A DNA stretch of 64,000 nucleotides from NCBI RefSeq assembly GCF_003967515.1, contig NZ_BIFQ01000001.1, positions 5,146,001 to 5,210,000 on the forward strand, read 5' to 3'. This DNA is from Dictyobacter aurantiacus. Its GTDB lineage: Bacteria; Chloroflexota; Ktedonobacteria; Ktedonobacterales; Ktedonobacteraceae. Of the stretch, positions 59,212-64,000 are shown piece by piece. The stretch's first letter is position 1. Each line of letters opens with the position of its first letter. The notes under the pieces are model-generated. The model was not told the origin of the DNA. It was given only the letters and a program-made list of their open reading frames with translations, and did not search any database. Position numbers and translations under genes: made by a program.

Positions 59212-59434
59212 CGGGAGGTGCAGGAGGGCGGCGAGCCCTCCTGCCGGGGGGCGGGGTGTCCTTACAGGTATAGGTTTTTTGGAGCGGGGTCCAGGGGCCG
59301 CAGCCCCTGGCGGGGTTTCAGGGGTGTCCCCTGATTTCCTCTCTCCTTGTGCCGCCGTCAGGCGGCACAAGCGCGCTCAAAGGGCAAGGCCCTTGAAAAC
59401 CTATACTTGAAAGGACACCCCGCCCCCCGGCAGG
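59212..59434. repeat. Family B structured repeat, copy 3, inside a large nested hairpin
   Basis: GGGAGGTGCAGGAGGGCGGC starts the perfect 10-bp stem (GCAGGAGGGC/GCCCTCCTGC). A 24-bp outer stem (59240-59263 with 59411-59434) encloses further small stems: CAGGGGC/GCCCCTG near 59302 and GTGCCGCC/GGCGGCAC at 59350-59368. A partial inverted copy of the same family follows at about 59424-59475. Confidence 0.8.
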
Positions 59435-59540
59435 GAGTTTAGCATGCCCCCGGCATGCTCGCCCTGCACCCCGGTTTTGGGAACTTTTTCAAAAGTTAGG
59501 GATGGCTCATTCGTAACGTAGGTTGTCTTTCAAACCTCAA

Positions 59541-59620
59541 GCTGGTCAGGTAGGCTTACCGAAGCAAGCCCCTAGCTTTAGCTATGGGGTTCCTGACATA
59601 TTCTGAAGATCAGGAAATTA
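59541..59620 (+). mobile_element. Possible IS200/IS605-type right-end remnant
   Basis: AAGCCCCTAGCTTTAGCTAT followed by GGGGTT forms a bulged hairpin (59569-59589). It matches the wording of many IS200/IS605 tnpB 3' ends and right-end/omegaRNA hairpins as I remember them. No tnpA or tnpB reading frame survives nearby. Confidence 0.35.
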
Positions 59621-59737
59621 GAGATGCAATCAATTGAATCAACATCACAGGGCGGTGGCCGCCTTCTTCCTGAAGGATGTTCCGTTCTCCAAAGCGCGCA
59701 CCTCGGCCCCCGCCGAAGCCGAGAACCAACCCGTCAC

Positions 59738-62392
59738 CTACGAGAGCAAATGGTGTTCGAAGGCGAAGCGGGTGGCGGCGCTCCTGGATGAGACCTGTAG
59801 CTTGCTGTAGATGTTGGTCAGGTACCAGTTCACCGTGCGCGCGCTGATCACCAGCTTTTCCGCGATCTGGATATTCGTTAAGCCCTGGGCGACCAGCTGT
59901 AAGACCTCCAGTTCACGCTTCGTCAATTGATAGGGCAGGTCCTCTGTGTGTCTTTCTGGCAGTGGAAGAGGCGGTACATCTTCGCTGGCGAGTGGCGCAG
60001 GGGCCTTGACGTCCCAGGAAGACAAAAAGCGCTCGACCGCTCCTTTCTGGCCCTCTTGCCACATCAGCTGGAACTGCCCTTCCCCGCTCTGCTGGCGTAT
60101 GCGCTCCAGCAGGTTGTCGTATTCGAGGCGTTCGGCCTCATTCATGTGCTTATCCGCGTCTAAACGCAGGGAGGCGGCCCCCAGCATCTGCGCCGAGCGT
60201 GCATATTCTGACTGCGCGCAGGCCAGGTTGGCCAGGCCGATCAGATGCCAGCCGGTCATGGGATTGTTGTTTATCTCGTGTGCCAGTGCCAATCCTTCGT
60301 GAAAAGAGTCAAAGGCCAGGACGTAGTTCCCTTGCTGAAAGGCGATATAGCCGAGGGTGTGCAGGGTGGTGCAGGTGAGCAGGGTGTATCCCAGGTCACG
60401 AAACAGTTTGAGACCTTGCTGGGTCAGCGTCAAGGCTTCGGCGAACTCCTTTTCATATGCCAGCAGGTAGCCGAGGTTCTGCAGCGTTGTCGCCAGCAGG
60501 TATTTATCTTCCAGTAGCCGGGCGATGCGCAGGATCTCCTGGTTGAACATGATCGCCTGTTTAGCAGCATTTTGTTGCATGGCCACGGCCGCCAGCAGGG
60601 AAAGAACCTTGGCGATCAATGCCTGGTCGCCGACGCGGCGCGCAATGGGCAGGCTTGCTTGCGCGCAGGTCTCCGCCTGCGGCACATCACCGCGCGCCCA
60701 GGCGATATACCCACGGGTGCGCAGGACATGCGCCAGCTCCCACTGTATGGAGGAGGCACGGCACAGCTTCTCCGCCTCGTCCAGGAGCTGAAAGGTTTTC
60801 TCACCCTCATTTTGTTTCTGCATCAGCAGAGACAGACAGCACAGTGCCTGGATGCGTTCCGCCACCAGTGTATGCGAGCCGGGAAGCGCCAGCCATTCAT
60901 CCAGCGAGCGCCGGGCGGTGGCGATGTTATTCTGGTAAAAAATCAATTCGTCCAGTCGCTGTCTGACCTGCATGCGTAGCGCCGTTTCCGGGTGGTCAGT
61001 AGAGAGATCAAGCGCGGATTGCATCCATGCCCGGCTCTCTTTCCAGTAGCCGCGCAGGAACCAGAAGCGCGAGAGGGCCCGGCAGCACTGCAGCAGCGGC
61101 TCGCCCTCGTTGTGCGCGAGCAGCCACTGCAGCGCGCCCCTGAAGTTTTCATGCTCCTGCTCTAGCTTCCTCAACCAGGCGATCTGCTGCGGCCCTTTGA
61201 GCTGGCCTTCACCCTCTTTTGCCAGTGCCTGGTAATACTCCGCGTGCGCCTGCCGGGCCTGCTCGGTCTCTCCGTGCCTCTCCAGGCACGAGCGGCCAAA
61301 GACATGCATGGTTTCCAGCATATAGAAGCGGGGATACCCATCCTGATCCACCACCTGGTAGAGCAGGCAGTTGTCCATCAGCGCTGCCAGAATATCGAGT
61401 ATATCTATCGTAGTGGAGCCCGCGCCGGGCAACGTGCTTTGCATTACGCTCTCGACCGCGTCGATGGTGCAGCCATCCACGAAGACTGAGAGGAGCCGAA
61501 ACAGATGTTGCTCCCGCTTATTGAGCAGGTCATAGCTCCAGTTGAGGGTATTCAGCAACGTCTGCTGCCGCACAGGGTACGAGGAGACCCGGCTGCTTAA
61601 GAAATCCAGGCGCTGCGGGAGCTCTTTGAGCATCGTGTGCAGTGGTATGAGCTTGATGCGTGCCGCGGCCAGCTCGATTGCCAGTGGTAGACCATCCAGG
61701 CGGATACAGATGTCCGCGATGGCGCGCGCGTTTTCCTGGGTCATCTGGAAGCCAGGTAAGACCGCCTGCGCCTGGCGCAGAAAGAGTTGTACCGAGGGAT
61801 AGCCAGCGATCTCCTCCGCGTCCATCTGCTCATCCTGCTCTGGAACGGGGAGAGGGGAAATGGGATACTGATGTTCGCCCCGCAGATGCAGGACGCTGCG
61901 GCTGGTCACCAGTAGACGCAGCGAGGGACAGCTGAGGAGCAGCCGCTCAAGCTCTGGAGCAGCCGCCGCCACATGCTCAAAGTTATCCAGGATCAGTAAG
62001 CACTCTTTTTGCTCAAGAAAGGTCCTCACCTGGTCAAAAAAGGAGTACTCGTCCCGGTCCCTGACTTCGAGCATATGCGCGATATGCGAGAATACCGACC
62101 CGGGTTCTTGAAGCATAGAGCATGAGAGAAAGTAGATGCCATGCAGAAAGCTACCCTTGAGCTGATGCGCTACCTGCAATGCTATACGCGTCTTCCCAAC
62201 CCCACCCGGTCCCAACAGGGTAAGGAGACGTATATCGGGTTGTTGCATCTGTACGCAAATATCATGGACCTCTTTGTCACGGCCGATAAGAGAAGTCAGA
62301 TACGCTGGAACCTTCCAGACGGCCTCAGAGGATTCCACGTTACGGGTGGCATCCGCGCCTGCGGCTTGCCGGTAAGTAGTATCTTCTGTCAT
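59738..62392 (-). CDS. Large ATPase-TPR-LuxR transcriptional regulator
   Basis: 884 residues. An NB-ARC/STAND-type ATPase occupies about 30-330, with Walker A GPGGVGKT (61-68), Walker B CLLILDNFEH (131-140) and a sensor region LLVTSRSVLHLRGE. TPR-like helices fill about 390-770. The C-terminus is a LuxR helix-turn-helix (about 820-878: LTKRELEVLQLVAQGLTNIQ, ARTVNWYLTNIYSKLQVSSR). STAND regulators oligomerise on ligand plus ATP to activate transcription. Start: ATG at 62392, with AAGGA 5 bases upstream. It follows a small zinc-ribbon-like gene by 17 bases. Genes regulated are unknown. Confidence 0.93.
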   Translation of the reverse strand: MTEDTTYRQAAGADATRNVESSEAVWKVPAYLTSLIGRDKEVHDICVQMQQPDIRLLTLLGPGGVGKTRIALQVAHQLKGSFLHGIYFLSCSMLQEPGSVFSHIAHMLEVRDRDEYSFFDQVRTFLEQKECLLILDNFEHVAAAAPELERLLLSCPSLRLLVTSRSVLHLRGEHQYPISPLPVPEQDEQMDAEEIAGYPSVQLFLRQAQAVLPGFQMTQENARAIADICIRLDGLPLAIELAAARIKLIPLHTMLKELPQRLDFLSSRVSSYPVRQQTLLNTLNWSYDLLNKREQHLFRLLSVFVDGCTIDAVESVMQSTLPGAGSTTIDILDILAALMDNCLLYQVVDQDGYPRFYMLETMHVFGRSCLERHGETEQARQAHAEYYQALAKEGEGQLKGPQQIAWLRKLEQEHENFRGALQWLLAHNEGEPLLQCCRALSRFWFLRGYWKESRAWMQSALDLSTDHPETALRMQVRQRLDELIFYQNNIATARRSLDEWLALPGSHTLVAERIQALCCLSLLMQKQNEGEKTFQLLDEAEKLCRASSIQWELAHVLRTRGYIAWARGDVPQAETCAQASLPIARRVGDQALIAKVLSLLAAVAMQQNAAKQAIMFNQEILRIARLLEDKYLLATTLQNLGYLLAYEKEFAEALTLTQQGLKLFRDLGYTLLTCTTLHTLGYIAFQQGNYVLAFDSFHEGLALAHEINNNPMTGWHLIGLANLACAQSEYARSAQMLGAASLRLDADKHMNEAERLEYDNLLERIRQQSGEGQFQLMWQEGQKGAVERFLSSWDVKAPAPLASEDVPPLPLPERHTEDLPYQLTKRELEVLQLVAQGLTNIQIAEKLVISARTVNWYLTNIYSKLQVSSRSAATRFAFEHHLLS

Positions 62393-62409
62393 GGCATCCT
62401 TTGCTTTAC

Positions 62410-62709
62410 TTATCGGTCGGTAGGATCAAGTGTCTCAATCGACATGGAGTCAACAACAAAAAATGGCGGCTGGTTCGGCCGGATAATCTCTCCGGGATTG
62501 TAGGACTTGGTCTGGATATGGGATCCGGGATGCTGCATCGTAAGCGTGGTCATCCCATTATTATCCTGTGTGGCGGCAACATGGGAGCTAAGATAGCTGA
62601 GTGTATTCGCATTAATGATAAGGATCTGCTCATTGCATACCGGACATGTATACACTGCGTCCTTAACACTCACCGGATGAGCAGAGGTTTTTTTCTGCGA
62701 CTCTGACAT
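62410..62709 (-). CDS. Small protein with a single CxxC
   Basis: 99 residues. YTCPVCNEQILIINANTL contains one CPVC pair; two His residues in SSHVAATQ and MQHPGSH could complete a zinc site. No recognised family. The gene is supported by AAAGGGA 6 bases before its ATG (62709) and by tight linkage (17 bases) to the LuxR-type regulator downstream; it may be a partner or simply co-transcribed. Confidence 0.65.
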   Translation of the reverse strand: MSESQKKTSAHPVSVKDAVYTCPVCNEQILIINANTLSYLSSHVAATQDNNGMTTLTMQHPGSHIQTKSYNPGEIIRPNQPPFFVVDSMSIETLDPTDR

Positions 62710-62831
62710 CGAAATTCCCTTTCTTGCTTAAATAGAAGTATCCTTATGTATTGACGATTGGTTCTATATAGCTTTAAACGCACTAGAAGATAATTTCTTG
62801 CCTATGCGTTAGTTAATGCCAGAAAAGTGTT

Positions 62832-63689
62832 TTAGAAGAGGCGCATCTGTTCGGGGCCTGAGTCGGGTTCGTCGGGCTGCCAGTTGAGGGGCGGTAGCGT
62901 GATGTGGGCGCGCACGCGCTGGTAGAGCTGGTAGCAGATCTGGGGCGAGTGTACTTCGTAGGGACAGTGGCAGAAGGCGTAGATGGTCAGCCCCTGCTGA
63001 TACCAGTCGGCGAGCTGTCTGGCCCAGAAATCGAGCAGGGGGGCGTTAACTTTCATATCGGGATGGCCGATGTAGCGCACGAAGGCGAAGTCGCTGGTGG
63101 TGGTGATGTGCACGGGCAGGTGGGGTTTGCGCTCGCGGGCCTGCAGCTCCTTCTGCTCTTTGGGTGTGCCGGTGCGGATGGGGCGCGTATCCATGATCAC
63201 GCGGGCGGCGTGGTGGGAGCGCAGCAGTTCGTCCAGTGCGTTGGCCTGCGGCTCCTCATAGAAGTCGGGATGGCGCACCTCGACGGCCAGCTTGAGATCG
63301 GTGGGCCAGAAGTCCAGCCACGCTTGCAGCTGATCGATCTGGGCGGGTCCAAAGTGTGGCGGCAGCTGCAGGAAGATGGGTCCCAGCCGCTCGCCGAAGA
63401 CGCGCATGCGCTCCACGAAGGCCAGCGTCTCGCGCCTCTGCTGCGCGAGCATCCCCTCGTGGCTGATGCTGCGCAGCACCTTGGGGCAGAAGCGGAAGCT
63501 GCCCGGTGTCTCCTGCGCCCAGCGCGCCACCGTCTCGGCCGAGGGTAAGGCGTAGAAGACCGTGTTCCCCTCAACGGTCGAGAGCTTTTGAGCGTAGAGA
63601 CGCAGAAAATCGTTGGCCGGCGTTCTGGCGGGAAAGAAATTCCCCAGCCATTCTTTATATCCCCACATCGGGCAACCAATATAAAACAT
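62832..63689 (-). CDS. DUF72 (YecE-like) protein
   Basis: 285 residues. MFYIGCPMWGYKEWLGNFFP opens the TIM-barrel-like DUF72 family; VEGNTVFYALPSAETVARWA and LAVEVRHPDFYEE follow, and FCHCPYEVHSPQIC replaces the usual NNHY segment near the end. Enzymatic role unknown in the family. Start: ATG at 63689, with AAGGAG 11 bases upstream; a longer reading from 63812 lacks a site. Monocistronic. Confidence 0.88.
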   Translation of the reverse strand: MFYIGCPMWGYKEWLGNFFPARTPANDFLRLYAQKLSTVEGNTVFYALPSAETVARWAQETPGSFRFCPKVLRSISHEGMLAQQRRETLAFVERMRVFGERLGPIFLQLPPHFGPAQIDQLQAWLDFWPTDLKLAVEVRHPDFYEEPQANALDELLRSHHAARVIMDTRPIRTGTPKEQKELQARERKPHLPVHITTTSDFAFVRYIGHPDMKVNAPLLDFWARQLADWYQQGLTIYAFCHCPYEVHSPQICYQLYQRVRAHITLPPLNWQPDEPDSGPEQMRLF

Positions 63690-63912
63690 ACGATGTTGTG
63701 CTCCTTCAGTCGCTATCGCCCCACGCGAGCGATGATAAACCCTGTCTGCTGGCGTTCCTTCTATTGTACCAAAAAGCAACAGGATTATGCCGTTTTTAGC
63801 CCGGCACTGCATCCTTTTTCGGCCTATAAGGCGTTCCGTAACATACGTTTTTTACGGCCATGGTCGTGTGCCGATGGATGTATAGGCCACCTGGAAGCTT
63901 GTAGAGACAGAT

Positions 63913-63955
63913 GAGAGGACGTATGGGTGGCGGTTTGCCACCCATACGTCCTCTC
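63913..63955. terminator. 19-bp perfect hairpin near the right edge
   Basis: 63913-63931 pairs with 63937-63955 around GGTTT. No T-tract immediately follows. It lies upstream of the DUF72 gene and could end a transcript entering from the right. Confidence 0.55.
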
Positions 63956-64000
63956 GCTAATCTTTACAGTTACTTAACGGCTTTGTAGGGAGTGAAGGAT

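Overview
The window looks like a stretch of chromosome from a Ktedonobacteria-type Chloroflexota: large, GC-moderate, soil-dwelling and regulator-rich. This is inferred from gene content and style, not from a marker gene. It has many one- and two-component regulators, an ECF sigma factor paired with a membrane-anchored WD40 protein, a huge ATPase/TPR/LuxR regulator, MFS exporters, secreted carbohydrate-active proteins, long intergenic spaces packed with GC-rich hairpins, and TTG/GTG starts with strong GGAGG sites. There are no rRNA or tRNA genes, no CRISPR array, no intact transposase and no housekeeping gene cluster, so this is accessory genome.

Layout. 1-6.5 kb: a GH32 beta-fructosidase cut by the left edge, a GT39-like membrane glycosyltransferase, a tandem-repeat/hairpin region, and an operon joining a Cache-type sensor to a XylF-like sugar-binding lipoprotein. 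6.5-14 kb: an alpha/beta hydrolase, a GT4 glycosyltransferase, a class C beta-lactamase-like serine hydrolase, and a PAS-GAF histidine kinase with its CheY-like partner. 14-20 kb: D-xylonate dehydratase (YjhG type) driven from a promoter embedded in a 58-bp palindrome, a coupled ECF sigma/WD40 pair, and a membrane histidine kinase. 20-26.7 kb: a WYL regulator followed by AlkZ-related, VOC and cupin genes; PadR with a divergent hydrolase; an HNH protein; a HAMP-like membrane protein. 27-32.8 kb: MFS, a DUF4388-like protein, an FAD monooxygenase, DUF2267, a YaaH-type acetate transporter and a cupredoxin-like lipoprotein. 32.8-43 kb: a repeat cluster, a second Cache protein paired with a DUF4388 protein, MFS, SDR-RidA, AraC, a leader-peptide-preceded DHA2 exporter and a dehalogenase-like hydrolase. 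43-64 kb: secreted proteins (HExxE-motif protein, BNR propeller, GH16, peptidoglycan-binding/DUF1906), an MFS exporter, an AcuA-like acetyltransferase and its TetR neighbour with three matching operators, SDR, VOC, a DUF1634-TauE fusion, DUF202, a methyltransferase, the LuxR giant and DUF72.

How the genes fit together. Sugar capture and breakdown recur (GH32, XylF-like receptor, xylonate dehydratase, GH16), as do acetate handling (YaaH, AcuA) and small-molecule detoxification or export. Two Cache proteins share a roughly 140-residue cytoplasmic tail that carries no kinase domain. One is coupled to a sugar receptor and the other to a DUF4388 protein, which suggests an uncharacterised kinase-less sensory module.

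The most unusual feature is the non-coding DNA: at least four families of structured intergenic repeats (labelled A-D here), two zero-loop palindromes of 58 and 60 bp, a 262-bp nested inverted repeat, and a repeat that supplies the stop codon of two unrelated genes. All family names rest on motif recognition from the translated sequence; no database search was possible.
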